From assembly GCA_002686085.1 (NCBI GenBank), contig NZAC01000007.1:59704-102217 (forward strand): DNA of 42,514 nucleotides. Reading direction: 5' to 3'. The stretch comes from Roseibacillus sp. (GTDB taxonomy: Bacteria; Verrucomicrobiota; Verrucomicrobiia; Verrucomicrobiales; Akkermansiaceae). A program made the position numbers and the translations under genes. Below, one piece after another: positions 16,498 to 25,103 of this stretch; positions within the stretch are counted from its first letter, which is position 1, and each line of letters begins with the position of its first letter. Below the pieces are notes generated by a model, which had not been told where the DNA came from, did no database searches, and saw only the letters and a list, made by a program, of their open reading frames with translations.

Positions 16498-17469
16498 ATG
16501 AACGATAGAAGTGCGCTCCCCGAACCCCTCGACTTCGAAAAGCCGATTGCCGAGCTTGAGAATGAACTGCACCAGATGCGCGAGAAGGCTCAGTCCGGCA
16601 ATATGGAGCTCAATGAAGAGATCTCAGCTCTCGAGGGAAAACTGGGAGAGCTGCGGGAAGAGATTTACGACAATTTAACTCCCTGGCAGCGAGTCCAGAT
16701 AGCAAGGCATACGGCACGGCCTTTCATGCTCGATTATCTTACCGAGGTGTTTGATGACTTCTGTGAATTACACGGAGACAGGTTGGTTGGTGACGACCAA
16801 GCCATGCCGGGTGGCTTTGCGATGCTGGAGGGTCGCAGGTGTGTTGTCATCGGGCACCAGAAGGGAAGGAACACGAAAGAAAATCTCCAGCGGAATTTTG
16901 GAAGTGCCCATCCTGAGGGCTACAGAAAGGCTCTGCGCCTCATGAAGATGGCGGAGAAATTTAAAATTCCCGTTATTTCAATGATTGATACTCCCGGAGC
17001 TTTTCCGGGTATTGGTGCTGAGGAACGGAATATCGCAGAGGCGATTGCACGTAATTTGAGGGAAATGATGGATTTGAAAACACCCATCGTAACGGTGGTA
17101 ATCGGAGAGGGAGGTTCCGGAGGAGCTCTGGGGATAGGTGTTGCAGATCGAGTCCTCATGCTAGAGAACTCCTACTATTCGGTCATTAGCCCAGAGGGCT
17201 GTGCGGCAATCCTCTGGAAGCATCGCAAGCATGCACCCGAGGCGGCGGAGGCCATGCGCCTCACGGCAGGGGATCTTGCTGCGATGAGGCTTGTGGATGA
17301 AGTTATACCCGAGCCGGTCGGTGGAGCTCACCATGATGTTCGGGGTGCATCTCGCAGTCTGAAAGAGGTCCTTATACGCAACGTTGATGCTCTGACCGAG
17401 CTTTCGGACCAAGAGCTACTGGATGAGCGCTACGAGAAATTCCGCGTGGCCGGGCAGTGGAATGGATAG
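16498..17469 (+). CDS. accA: Acetyl-CoA carboxylase carboxyltransferase subunit alpha
   Basis: With AccD it transfers the carboxyl group from carboxybiotin to acetyl-CoA, giving malonyl-CoA, the first committed step of fatty acid synthesis. The 323-residue product matches the bacterial length (about 319). Recognised segments include LDFEKPIAELE at the N-terminus, GHQKGRNTKENLQRNFG, SMIDTPGAFPGIGAEERN, VIGEGGSGGALGIGV and SVISPEGCAAILWK. Together these cover the whole protein. It follows the LysM gene by 11 bases and converges on the cytochrome c gene. accD is not in this window. Confidence 0.97.
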   Translation: MNDRSALPEPLDFEKPIAELENELHQMREKAQSGNMELNEEISALEGKLGELREEIYDNLTPWQRVQIARHTARPFMLDYLTEVFDDFCELHGDRLVGDDQAMPGGFAMLEGRRCVVIGHQKGRNTKENLQRNFGSAHPEGYRKALRLMKMAEKFKIPVISMIDTPGAFPGIGAEERNIAEAIARNLREMMDLKTPIVTVVIGEGGSGGALGIGVADRVLMLENSYYSVISPEGCAAILWKHRKHAPEAAEAMRLTAGDLAAMRLVDEVIPEPVGGAHHDVRGASRSLKEVLIRNVDALTELSDQELLDERYEKFRVAGQWNG

Positions 17470-17518
17470 CCAAGGAGGACGCCTCCAAAGTCTTCCCCGG
17501 AGTAATCGTCCAGCTCGA

Positions 17519-19801
17519 CTAGTTGAGCTCGCTTTCCTTGTAGGGGACTCCCTGCCGGTTCTTACTTTTTTCCCGAGATTCCTTGATGAACGACTCGCTT
17601 ACAGAAGTTGACCGGTTGCTCCATGCGTGCCTGGTAAAGGTCAGAATATCCGCGATATCCTGATCCGAGATTGTGGGATTCATCGACAGGCCAGGCATCG
17701 CTCCTGGAGGCGCATATCGTTTGCCGGACACCATTATTGGGCCTTGGAGACCATGAAGAAGGACTTTGGCGAGGCGGGTAGTGTTTCCAGTGACCCAGTC
17801 GGATCCATCAAGAGGTGGGCCAAGGTTGTCCAGTCCGGCGCCATCAGCGCCGTGACATCCAATACAGGCGGCTCGTCCCATATAGAGTTTCTCACCCCTT
17901 TGGAAAGAGGCGAGGTGCTGGCCGTCGATCTTCGGCGGCTCCACTTTCCTGAGGTTTTTCTGGAGCGCTTCCTGTAGCCACTTATCGAGGCTACTATTGT
18001 TGAACCGTCCATTATTTACGCCAAGGAAGACGGCTTCACGATTCTTCAGGCCCGTGAAAGCAGCTTCTTTGACGATTGGGTTCTTCCCGTTTTTCTGGAG
18101 AGCTTCAACAAGGGCTTCGAGAGCCTTACTGGTTCCGGTGTCTGCCAGCAGGCGTGCTTTATAGATTGAGGATTCTTTGCCAGCCTTCAATGCGGCCACT
18201 GCTGGGACAAGTGCATTTTTCTCTCTCTGACTCAGCGAGAGGGCGGCCATGAGAGCTGAAGAGGAGAATTTCTCGTTACCTGACTTCAGGGCGAATGAGA
18301 TGTGCTTGGCTTGGAGAAGTCCGAGGCCTTCAAGACACCAGAGTGCATGGAGGCGCCCAAGTGGCTTTCTGCTCTCGAGGACTTCGATAAGCCGCGTTTC
18401 GTCCTGTTTGCTGCCGCGCTCTACAATGAGACGTTGTGCTGTATCTCGCCACCATCCGTTGGGATGGCTGAGATAGGGGACGAGTTCACCTGCAGAGAGC
18501 TTGCTCATCCTCGGAGCTGGTCCTCTTGGCTTGTCCTTGTGGCGGATTCGGTAAATACGGCCATGGCCGCTCGCGGGCTTGTCCAGACCACGGCTCATAA
18601 TCTGTTTGCGGAGGTAGGAAGTGACGTAGGTTCGGTGCTGGATAATTCCATGATACATATCGAGAATGTAGAGAGAATTATCTGGTGCGGTGTAAGCATT
18701 GACCGGCCGAAATCTCTCGTCTGTTGAGGCCAGAAACTCTTTTTCGCCAAAGGTGTGTTCGCCGACGATGGCTCCTTCTCCGTCGTTGACGCTGATCGCT
18801 TTTACCAGGTTGCCGGTAGCCTCGGTGATAAAGGCCGTGCCATAGAGATTCTCTCCAAGGCCGTTACTGCGGAAAATTGTGAGTCCGGAGGCCCCGGTTG
18901 CGTTGATGAGCTTGTAGTTCTCCGGGGAAACGGTGCCGCGCTGGTATCCACGATTTACACCCGGGGTGACCCGGATAGGCCAGACACGGTTGGAGCTGAC
19001 GCGAGCAGAAATTCCAGCTTTCATCTTGGCGTTAGTGTTGCCAAAAGCGATGTTGGGAAAGGTGTAATCTCCTACCAGGAGAGTGCTATTGCTGTTGTGA
19101 AACAGTCTCCCGTAGTCGTCGCGGTCCAGACCCCACTGGCCACGAAAATGAGTTTTCTCCATTACCCACTGGCCCTGAACTTTCTTATAACGCCGATCCG
19201 ATTTCGCGTTGTAGATCCAATTGTCCAACCCGAGGACAAGGCTGTTTGCCTTATGTTCGACATTTCCTCCCCGAGCATACTCCTGATCGACGACAACTCG
19301 TTTTCCGATCGGCTTAAGGCCGCTGCGTTTCTGGAAGAAAAGGCTCTCCTGATTTGCCCAGAGGATGCCGTCATCGAGCAGGTAAAGACTGCGGGGGAGA
19401 AGAAGTTTATCGAGGAAGACCACGCGCTGATCGACCGCCCCATCGCCTGTGGTGTCGGACAGTACGACGATGCGCCCCTGAGCGATGTCTTCGCCGGTTC
19501 CGTCGATGTCTGGCATGTAACCGACAAGCTCACAAATCCACATCCGTCCGTCCGAGTCGAACTTCATCATGCACGGCATGTCGACAAAGGGCTCCGCGGC
19601 GACCGGCTCGATAACAAAACCCGGAGCTAGCTCAAAGGATTTGAGAGCGTCTTCGACCTTAAGGAAAGGGGCAGGGGGGATGACATCTTCGGGAACGAAA
19701 CTGGTCATATTGTGGCCCTTACGGTCTCCCTGCTGGGCGACGAGAGGTGAGGCCAGAAGGGCTAAAAGGGCAGCCCGGAATGATAGTCTAACGAAACACA
19801 T
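17519..19801 (-). CDS. Exported PVC-type dehydrogenase-like propeller with HEAT-like region and cytochrome c domain
   Basis: 760 residues with an N-terminal signal peptide ending around ASPLVAQQ (about residue 23). Residues about 50-420 form a soluble sugar-dehydrogenase-like propeller (PCMMKFDSDGRMWICELVGYMP, ANSLVLGLDNWIYNAKSDRR, YTAPDNSLYILDMYHG), the N-terminal domain typical of large PVC-group proteins. A helical HEAT-like section spans about 440-600. A C-terminal cytochrome c domain carries CIGCH at 646-650, with a likely distal ligand Met near 702 (AMPGLSM). It probably oxidises a carbohydrate-like or other periplasmic substrate and passes electrons to its heme; the substrate is unknown. 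It lies 75 bases downstream of tatD on the same strand. Confidence 0.85.
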   Translation of the reverse strand: MCFVRLSFRAALLALLASPLVAQQGDRKGHNMTSFVPEDVIPPAPFLKVEDALKSFELAPGFVIEPVAAEPFVDMPCMMKFDSDGRMWICELVGYMPDIDGTGEDIAQGRIVVLSDTTGDGAVDQRVVFLDKLLLPRSLYLLDDGILWANQESLFFQKRSGLKPIGKRVVVDQEYARGGNVEHKANSLVLGLDNWIYNAKSDRRYKKVQGQWVMEKTHFRGQWGLDRDDYGRLFHNSNSTLLVGDYTFPNIAFGNTNAKMKAGISARVSSNRVWPIRVTPGVNRGYQRGTVSPENYKLINATGASGLTIFRSNGLGENLYGTAFITEATGNLVKAISVNDGEGAIVGEHTFGEKEFLASTDERFRPVNAYTAPDNSLYILDMYHGIIQHRTYVTSYLRKQIMSRGLDKPASGHGRIYRIRHKDKPRGPAPRMSKLSAGELVPYLSHPNGWWRDTAQRLIVERGSKQDETRLIEVLESRKPLGRLHALWCLEGLGLLQAKHISFALKSGNEKFSSSALMAALSLSQREKNALVPAVAALKAGKESSIYKARLLADTGTSKALEALVEALQKNGKNPIVKEAAFTGLKNREAVFLGVNNGRFNNSSLDKWLQEALQKNLRKVEPPKIDGQHLASFQRGEKLYMGRAACIGCHGADGAGLDNLGPPLDGSDWVTGNTTRLAKVLLHGLQGPIMVSGKRYAPPGAMPGLSMNPTISDQDIADILTFTRHAWSNRSTSVSESFIKESREKSKNRQGVPYKESELN

Positions 19802-19876
19802 GATCGGAATTATTGCATGATCCGTCGCAGGTGCCCAACGAAAATGTGCCGGAGATCATCTTGTAGAACTCTTTGT

Positions 19877-20692
19877 CTAAGAGAGCTCAACGGGGAAAAA
19901 AGAGTGGAAATTTTCGGATACGAGGGAACGCAAGTGCGATTCCCTTATTTCCAGAATTTTTGCCAACCCTTCCACTACGCTTAAAAGGTTTGCCGGATGA
20001 TTCAGAGAGTGAGTGGCTGACGTCGCAAGGGAGTATTTCCTGTAAGGTTCGGGCGGCAGCATGTCAGGAGCGTCAGTCTCAACCATGACCCGGTCTGGAG
20101 GAATGCGCCGAAAGGCCTCGTGGACCTTCTTCTTTTCTTCCCGGAGAAAATAACCCGAGAATGAGAAGTAGCCTCCAAGTGCGGCAAGCTCGGGAACCAG
20201 TTCTGGAGATCCACCATAGGAGTGGAGGAGGAAGCCGCGCTGCGGGCGGTGATGCGTTTTCAGGATTTCGAGAAGAGTGCCCCAGGCTTTCAGGCAGTGA
20301 ATGGAGATGGGAAGATTGTATTCTGAAGCAAGAGCAAGTTGCGAGATAAAGACCTTTTTCTGTTCCTCGATATTCGGTTTGTGCATCCAGCGGTCGAGTC
20401 CGCACTCGCCAATAAATACTCTGCCAGATTCACGGATAACGGTGGAGGTCATCTTCTCAAGCCAGTTGTCGCTGCGAGTGGAAACCTTCCACGGATGTAG
20501 ACCAATTGAAGGGAGGATCATCCGGGGATTGGCGCGGGCTAAGGCCATCACGTGGCCCCAATCGCCTTCGCACGTTCCATTAACCACACAATGAGTGATG
20601 CCCGCGTCATGCATGGTTGATAGAATTCCTGGTAGTTCGGCAAGAAACCGGACATCATGAAGGTGGTTATGAGCGTCACACAGAGTGGTCAT
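19877..20692 (-). CDS. TatD-family metal-dependent hydrolase
   Basis: Amidohydrolase-fold enzyme of the TatD DNase family; members act as metal-dependent nucleases or on unknown substrates. The 271-residue protein has the N-terminal metal motif DAHNHLHD (His8, His10), the FIGECGLDRW acidic ligand segment, SIHCLKAW and HSYGG histidines, and the terminal MVETDAPD aspartate. These cover all usual metal ligands, so it is probably active. Its start overlaps the mnmH stop by 4 bases, indicating translational coupling. Exact substrate cannot be read from sequence, so no symbol is assigned. Confidence 0.88.
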   Translation of the reverse strand: MTTLCDAHNHLHDVRFLAELPGILSTMHDAGITHCVVNGTCEGDWGHVMALARANPRMILPSIGLHPWKVSTRSDNWLEKMTSTVIRESGRVFIGECGLDRWMHKPNIEEQKKVFISQLALASEYNLPISIHCLKAWGTLLEILKTHHRPQRGFLLHSYGGSPELVPELAALGGYFSFSGYFLREEKKKVHEAFRRIPPDRVMVETDAPDMLPPEPYRKYSLATSATHSLNHPANLLSVVEGLAKILEIRESHLRSLVSENFHSFFPVELS

Positions 20693-21813
20693 GGCGCTGC
20701 AGGTAGTTTTCCTGCCTCACTCAAGATGCGCGCCGCGTCGCGGTAGCTCTCGAAAGAGTGGTCAGGAAGAGCCAGCTGGTATGCTGGGGGAGGATAGTTG
20801 GAATCTGCACTGCCTGGCCGTCGGTAGCAGAGGTCGTAATGATTTTCGAGGAGGGAGGTGACGAAATCAGGCCAGGCCCCCCGTGTGATCTGCTCGTGCC
20901 ACGACTGCAGTTGTGCGCGTCCGCGTAATTTCCCTAGTGGTTCGAGTGAATCAGACAAGGACTCGGGCTGCTCAAGGAAATGGCGGTAAGTTTCCAGAAG
21001 GAGAAGGACCCGCTCCTGCATCGGCAGGGTGAGCTCAATCACATTGGCGTGGGCTAGTTTCTTCCAGAGAGCAGGAGGAAGGTAGACCGTTCCAATCCGG
21101 TTTGATTCAGCTTCCAGGTAGATCGGCCGGTCGGGGCTCATCTTGCTTAGCTGGGAGTGAAGGCAGGTCTCGAATCTTCTCTGCGTGGGCTGGGGTCCAA
21201 CAGATCCGAGTAAAGACCCTCGGTGGTTGGCCATCTTCTCAAGGTCAATCGTTTGCTGCCCTGCTTCTTCTAGCGCTGTTAACAGGATGGTTTTTCCCAC
21301 TCCGGTCAATCCGCCGATCACGCGTAACTCTAATGAGGGGGCGGAAAGACGGCTGGCAAGATCCTCCATCACGAAACGACGGTAGGCTTTGTATCCACCT
21401 TCAAGCGTTCTTGCTCGCCAACCGATGGATCGAAGAACGGTGGCAAGCGCTGAGGAGCGTTGCCCCCCTCGCCAGCAGTAAATGAGAGGGCTCCATCCGG
21501 TGGTGATGTCGCGCAGGGGTCCGGCGAGGTGGTCTGCAATCGCCTGGCTAACGTAGCGAGCACCCAGTCTCCGCCCCTTGAAGGCGCTTTCCTTGTAGAG
21601 GATGCCAACTTCAACTCGTTGTTCGTTGGTCAGCACTGGCAGGTTTCGTGCACCTGGCAGGTGATCCTCGTCAAATTCCTGCGGTGTCCGGACATCAATG
21701 ACCTCATCAAACTCAGAGAGGTCGATGGGTAGTGATACAGACTCTGACGGAGTAAGGGACATTTTCTGCAGAACGAGGGAAAGAATGGTCTTCGGACACC
21801 GAAGGCCCTCCAT
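20689..21813 (-). CDS. mnmH: tRNA 2-selenouridine synthase (MnmH/SelU)
   Basis: Converts 2-thiouridine at the wobble position of certain tRNAs to 2-selenouridine through a geranylated intermediate, using selenophosphate. The N-terminal rhodanese domain (EVIDVRTPQEFDEDHLPGA) carries the catalytic Cys113 in YCWRGGQRS. The P-loop GLTGVGKT at 168-175 marks the C-terminal NTP-binding domain. Length is close to the 364 residues of E. coli SelU. The ATG at 21813 is preceded by GGAGAG at 8 bases; a second ATG at 21762 would place the Cys at 96, nearer to E. coli Cys97. It is coupled to tatD. SelD is not in the window. Confidence 0.93.
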   Translation of the reverse strand: MEGLRCPKTILSLVLQKMSLTPSESVSLPIDLSEFDEVIDVRTPQEFDEDHLPGARNLPVLTNEQRVEVGILYKESAFKGRRLGARYVSQAIADHLAGPLRDITTGWSPLIYCWRGGQRSSALATVLRSIGWRARTLEGGYKAYRRFVMEDLASRLSAPSLELRVIGGLTGVGKTILLTALEEAGQQTIDLEKMANHRGSLLGSVGPQPTQRRFETCLHSQLSKMSPDRPIYLEAESNRIGTVYLPPALWKKLAHANVIELTLPMQERVLLLLETYRHFLEQPESLSDSLEPLGKLRGRAQLQSWHEQITRGAWPDFVTSLLENHYDLCYRRPGSADSNYPPPAYQLALPDHSFESYRDAARILSEAGKLPAAP

Positions 21814-21850
21814 AATCGCAGCTCTCCAGGTCTCCTAAAGGCTGCTGTTG

Positions 21851-22933
21851 CTATTTGGGAAAGTCCCCCGTAATTAGGGCGAGGTGCTGGAGTCCGGCGC
21901 GAGTGAGGGATGCTCGACGACCGGTCCCGGTGAGGCGAGAGAGAGTAAAATATTCGTGTCGGGACTGGGTGGTCCTAATATAGGTGACCAGAGGTTTGGA
22001 AACTTCACGGTGACTGGGTGCGATGGTTAGAGGAAACCCCGAGGCGGTGAAGGAGATCTCCCATGAAGGGCTGGGGCGATGGTGTGCTCCGCGTCTGATC
22101 CACGGGTAGCGGTCTGCCAGTTCTAATTTCCCGCGGCGGGGACAGGTAACCTTGTAGTAGGCCGAAGTAGCACTGAGAAACTCCGGGATGGTAATCCCAG
22201 GTTCCCTTTCCTGCCTAAGGTACAGGTTGGCGATATCGAGCCCCGATAGATTCATGCCATTATGTAATCCGTGGCGGTTGTCGCTTCCGAATTTCATCTT
22301 GTGCCATGCATCAAACTGAAGGGAGATAAGGATATTCAATTCTAGGTGAAGGTGAGCTCGCTCGCGGTTGATTCCAGATCCGGTGTATCCCATCTGGCCG
22401 AGTACGTGCCCAGCAGGGATACGCTGCCCCTCCTTGACCAGAGTGGTGGACAGGTGAGCATAAAGGCTTAGAAAGGGCCCATCGCCCCAGTCGTGCTCAA
22501 CGACCACGTATTTCCCGTAATTGCTTCCTCCGGAACTCTTTTGCACATACACAACGCGTCCAAGTGCGATGGAGCGAACTTTATCCAGCGGTCGGCCGGC
22601 AGAGTCTCTCTTCACTGGGCGGATATCGATACCTTCGTGAAAGCGGGTAGAAACTACTCCCTCCTTTGTCCGCCTGAGGGTTCTTACAAACCCGTAGCCT
22701 CCCCCCTGCCAGGGCTTGCTCGTCTCGCCCTCAAAGGTGCGATAAACATACATATAGAATTTTTCGGGATTGCTCTCAAAAAGTGCCCGGTTGTCGGTCG
22801 GTAGCTGCAGAGCCATGCCTTGACCGAGGCAGGGTGCACTCAGGGCACACGAGAGAACGAGAACGAGAACGAGAGCGGACAGAAAGCGGAAAGGGGCTTG
22901 GGTCACTATTTCTTTTTGATTCGCTTTTTCCAT
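21851..22933 (-). CDS. M23-family peptidoglycan endopeptidase
   Basis: Exported LytM-type zinc endopeptidase that cuts peptide cross-links of peptidoglycan or a related substrate. A signal peptide with an LVLVLVLS core spans about 15-38. Zinc ligands are visible at H99 and D103 (FHEGIDI) and H196 (HLHLE), with the catalytic H160 in LYAHLS. This is the complete M23 set, so it should be active. The C-terminal third is a basic domain I do not recognise. The coding start overlaps the end of the upstream SecD-like gene by 28 bases, so the two are coupled. A hexamer repeat lies inside the signal sequence. Confidence 0.88.
   Translation of the reverse strand: MEKANQKEIVTQAPFRFLSALVLVLVLSCALSAPCLGQGMALQLPTDNRALFESNPEKFYMYVYRTFEGETSKPWQGGGYGFVRTLRRTKEGVVSTRFHEGIDIRPVKRDSAGRPLDKVRSIALGRVVYVQKSSGGSNYGKYVVVEHDWGDGPFLSLYAHLSTTLVKEGQRIPAGHVLGQMGYTGSGINRERAHLHLELNILISLQFDAWHKMKFGSDNRHGLHNGMNLSGLDIANLYLRQEREPGITIPEFLSATSAYYKVTCPRRGKLELADRYPWIRRGAHHRPSPSWEISFTASGFPLTIAPSHREVSKPLVTYIRTTQSRHEYFTLSRLTGTGRRASLTRAGLQHLALITGDFPK
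22853..22876. repeat. Hexamer tandem repeat within the M23 signal peptide
   Basis: Four tandem units of GAGAAC on the plus strand, the last being GAGAGC. On the coding (minus) strand they encode the alternating Leu-Val core of the signal peptide. Loss or gain of a unit would keep the frame and change only hydrophobic core length. Confidence 0.7.
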
Positions 22934-23406
22934 GCCCGTGGATCTTCGCCGATGCGCGGAAGGTGTTGATCGGTCAGTTTGACTTCAGCAAGCGAGATCC
23001 ATTTCCAGATAACGATGAGGCCATCATTAACCGGCTTGTCGATCACAACGGCATCACGAACCTGTCCGTTGACTACGGCGAGCAGCAATTTTCCCTGGTG
23101 AGCAGTGCTGAGGGTTCGTAGCCGATTGGTAGCAGTCTTATCGAGCTGAAATACCACCCCATAGGAATTGTTGTCATCGGCGGGAAAGGATCGGAAGGCG
23201 ACGATGTCCTTTGTGCTTATGGCGGCAGCTTTCTGAAAGATGACTTCCTTGCCCGCGGTCAACTGCTTGAAAACCCTTCTGTCTCCGGGTTCAGCCTGAA
23301 GGTGGAAACTGAGCTTGAGGTCCGGGGCTTTTTTCCCGGCAGCCCCGGCAAGGCCGGGTAGCAGCAGGGTAGCTGCGAATATGGCGAGGAAAGAATGCCG
23401 GGGCAT
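22906..23406 (-). CDS. Secreted protein with SecDF P1-head-like domain
   Basis: 166 residues with an N-terminal signal peptide (cleavage near GLAGAAG, about 23). The rest resembles the head subdomain of the first periplasmic domain of SecD/SecF: YGVVFQLDKTATNRL, then GKLLLAVVNGQVRDAVVIDKPV matching the LAIVLDGKV-x-S-x-P-x-I pattern. The C-terminus is very basic (RAWKKRIKKK). It is far too short for SecD and has no transmembrane helices after the signal. Its gene overlaps that of the M23 peptidase, so a cell-wall or secretion role is plausible but inferred. A GTCCCG/CGGGAC hairpin sits 16 bases upstream of the ATG, at 23422-23436. Confidence 0.65.
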   Translation of the reverse strand: MPRHSFLAIFAATLLLPGLAGAAGKKAPDLKLSFHLQAEPGDRRVFKQLTAGKEVIFQKAAAISTKDIVAFRSFPADDNNSYGVVFQLDKTATNRLRTLSTAHQGKLLLAVVNGQVRDAVVIDKPVNDGLIVIWKWISLAEVKLTDQHLPRIGEDPRAWKKRIKKK

Positions 23407-23531
23407 GAAGTTACAAAGCAGGTCCCGCCTCGGGACTCAAGCAGAACCGGGATCGAGTCTACTTGTTTCTACGGACTCAAGCGGAGGATGGGCTGCTCCT
23501 GCACCAAAAGCTATCTTCCGAATGTTCCCGC

Positions 23532-24995
23532 TTATTTTCCTGCTGCTGTTCCTGGGAGGAAGCGGTAATAGACCTCAAGCATGAGCGTCGCAAGGGCTGT
23601 AACGTAGACAGGGTCGTTCCGGGCTGCGGGCCCGGGTTGGGGGGGTGCAGGCCATGATCCATCGTTATTCTGAGCTTTCAGCAGCTGGTCTCGAAACATC
23701 TCGTTGTACTGGACCCAGCTTTTCCCTCCATTGTTGATAGCGGCCTGGCTGGAATAGTAGTGTTCATAGAGGTTGCAAGGGCCTGCCTCGTAATTGAACT
23801 GGGATTTCTTATCGATGTATTTGATGCCCTTTCTGGCGTTCGAGTTGGCCGCTCCCTTGTGTTGCTGGAAGCAGAGCGTGCCAGCTCCTACGAGAGTGGA
23901 GTGTCCGTCACCGAGTGCTCGAGTTCCCTGATATCCGAACCCTCCATCAGCAGCCTGGCAAGTTTCGCAATATTTAAGCGCATCGCGAATACAACGAGTC
24001 ATGTTTCTGAACTCCAGCCCTGTATGCTTGCCGGCCTTGAGAGCCTGCATCTGCCACGCGGTGATGGACATGTCTCCTCCTCGGTCGCCCGCCTCGTCAT
24101 ACGAATATTCCCAGCCGCCAGACTTATTCTGGTTGTCGATGATCCACTGGACGCTGGACTGTACGCTTTCCTTCAGGTTAGGAAGGTTGATGCTGAGCTG
24201 GCTGCAAAACGTATAGGCTTCGGCAAGCGCATAGGCAGCGATTGCATGAGAGTAGCACCAGTGCTTGTCCTGTAAGTTGGATGCCATACGGCCCTTGTTC
24301 TTCTGGCAGTTATCGACCAGGAAGGTTATTGCGCCAGTTACGGTGACCCCAAATTCAACCGAAAGGGGGGTCTCGCAGTGGCCGAGGTAAGCAAGGAGTA
24401 CGAGTCCAGTGTAAGCAACCTTTGTCCCTCCACCCCACGAGCCGTCTCCAGCCTGTGTGTCCTTAAAATATTGCAGCGCCTTCACGACTGCTTCCTCACA
24501 TTGCTCGTTCCCACCGTTTTCCTTCAAGCGTTGAAGGCGATCCTCTGGCGAGCATCGTTTACGCATTGTGGCGGGTATATTTCCAAATCCTCCACCCCCG
24601 CCATCGCCACCGTTTCCCCATCCCTGACCGAAATCATCTCCGCTGCCAAAATCAAGATTTGGCTGAGCCTCTGTTTCTGGGACAGGAACGGCGGTTGGCG
24701 AAGGTGTGCTGGACGCGATCACCTTAGCCATGGAGGAGCTTGGCGCAGAGGGCTTACGCTGAATCTGGGGGTTAACCTCTTTTTGTTCCATGTTCTCCTC
24801 CTCAGGCGCGCCAGCTTGGTAGGCCACGATGGTAGGAGACTTGATGAGCAGGTTTGGCAGGAGAATAAAGAGCAGGACCAGAATCACGAGCGCCATGATG
24901 AGAAGCGCTATCACGACCGAGGTGATGACGGAGTTTCTCTTCTGAGACTGAAGACGTGCCTCTGCTTCCTGGCTAAGTTGGGCGTGAAGACTCAT
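23532..24995 (-). CDS. Membrane-anchored terpenoid-cyclase-like alpha/alpha toroid protein
   Basis: 487 residues. An N-terminal helix at about 24-50 (VITSVVIALLIMALVILVLL) anchors it, followed by a Pro/Ser/Thr linker and a Gly-rich patch GGDGGGGGFG. The C-terminal 320 residues contain repeats of the QW type: TQAGDGSWGGG, NQNKSGGWEYSY, CQAADGGFGYQG and AQNNDGSWPAP. These are the squalene-hopene cyclase/prenyltransferase beta toroid repeats. The DxDD cyclase motif is not evident, so it is likely a binding or peptidase-inhibitor-like toroid rather than a cyclase. Proteins of this type are common in PVC bacteria, with unknown function. It is divergent from the oxidoreductase at 25104. Confidence 0.75.
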   Translation of the reverse strand: MSLHAQLSQEAEARLQSQKRNSVITSVVIALLIMALVILVLLFILLPNLLIKSPTIVAYQAGAPEEENMEQKEVNPQIQRKPSAPSSSMAKVIASSTPSPTAVPVPETEAQPNLDFGSGDDFGQGWGNGGDGGGGGFGNIPATMRKRCSPEDRLQRLKENGGNEQCEEAVVKALQYFKDTQAGDGSWGGGTKVAYTGLVLLAYLGHCETPLSVEFGVTVTGAITFLVDNCQKNKGRMASNLQDKHWCYSHAIAAYALAEAYTFCSQLSINLPNLKESVQSSVQWIIDNQNKSGGWEYSYDEAGDRGGDMSITAWQMQALKAGKHTGLEFRNMTRCIRDALKYCETCQAADGGFGYQGTRALGDGHSTLVGAGTLCFQQHKGAANSNARKGIKYIDKKSQFNYEAGPCNLYEHYYSSQAAINNGGKSWVQYNEMFRDQLLKAQNNDGSWPAPPQPGPAARNDPVYVTALATLMLEVYYRFLPGTAAGK

Positions 24996-25021
24996 TCTGG
25001 TGTTGGTAACGGCTGAGGACG

Positions 25022-25050
25022 ATAAAACCTTAGAAACTTTATGGAGGCAA
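25022..25050 (-). promoter_or_regulatory. Possible promoter of the toroid gene
   Basis: On the minus strand TTGCCT (25050-25045) and TTTTAT (25027-25022) are 17 bases apart, each matching 4 of 6 consensus positions, about 27 bases before the ATG at 24995. Weak prediction. Confidence 0.3.
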
Positions 25051-25103
25051 GATTCGAGAAGCCCAGTGCTTGCTGGCTGCCGGTTATTCTGCGATGAGAG
25101 ATT

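Noticed and set aside
17512-17529. Palindrome over the stop of the cytochrome c gene as bidirectional terminator
   Set aside because: The stem is short and neither strand has a T-run after it.
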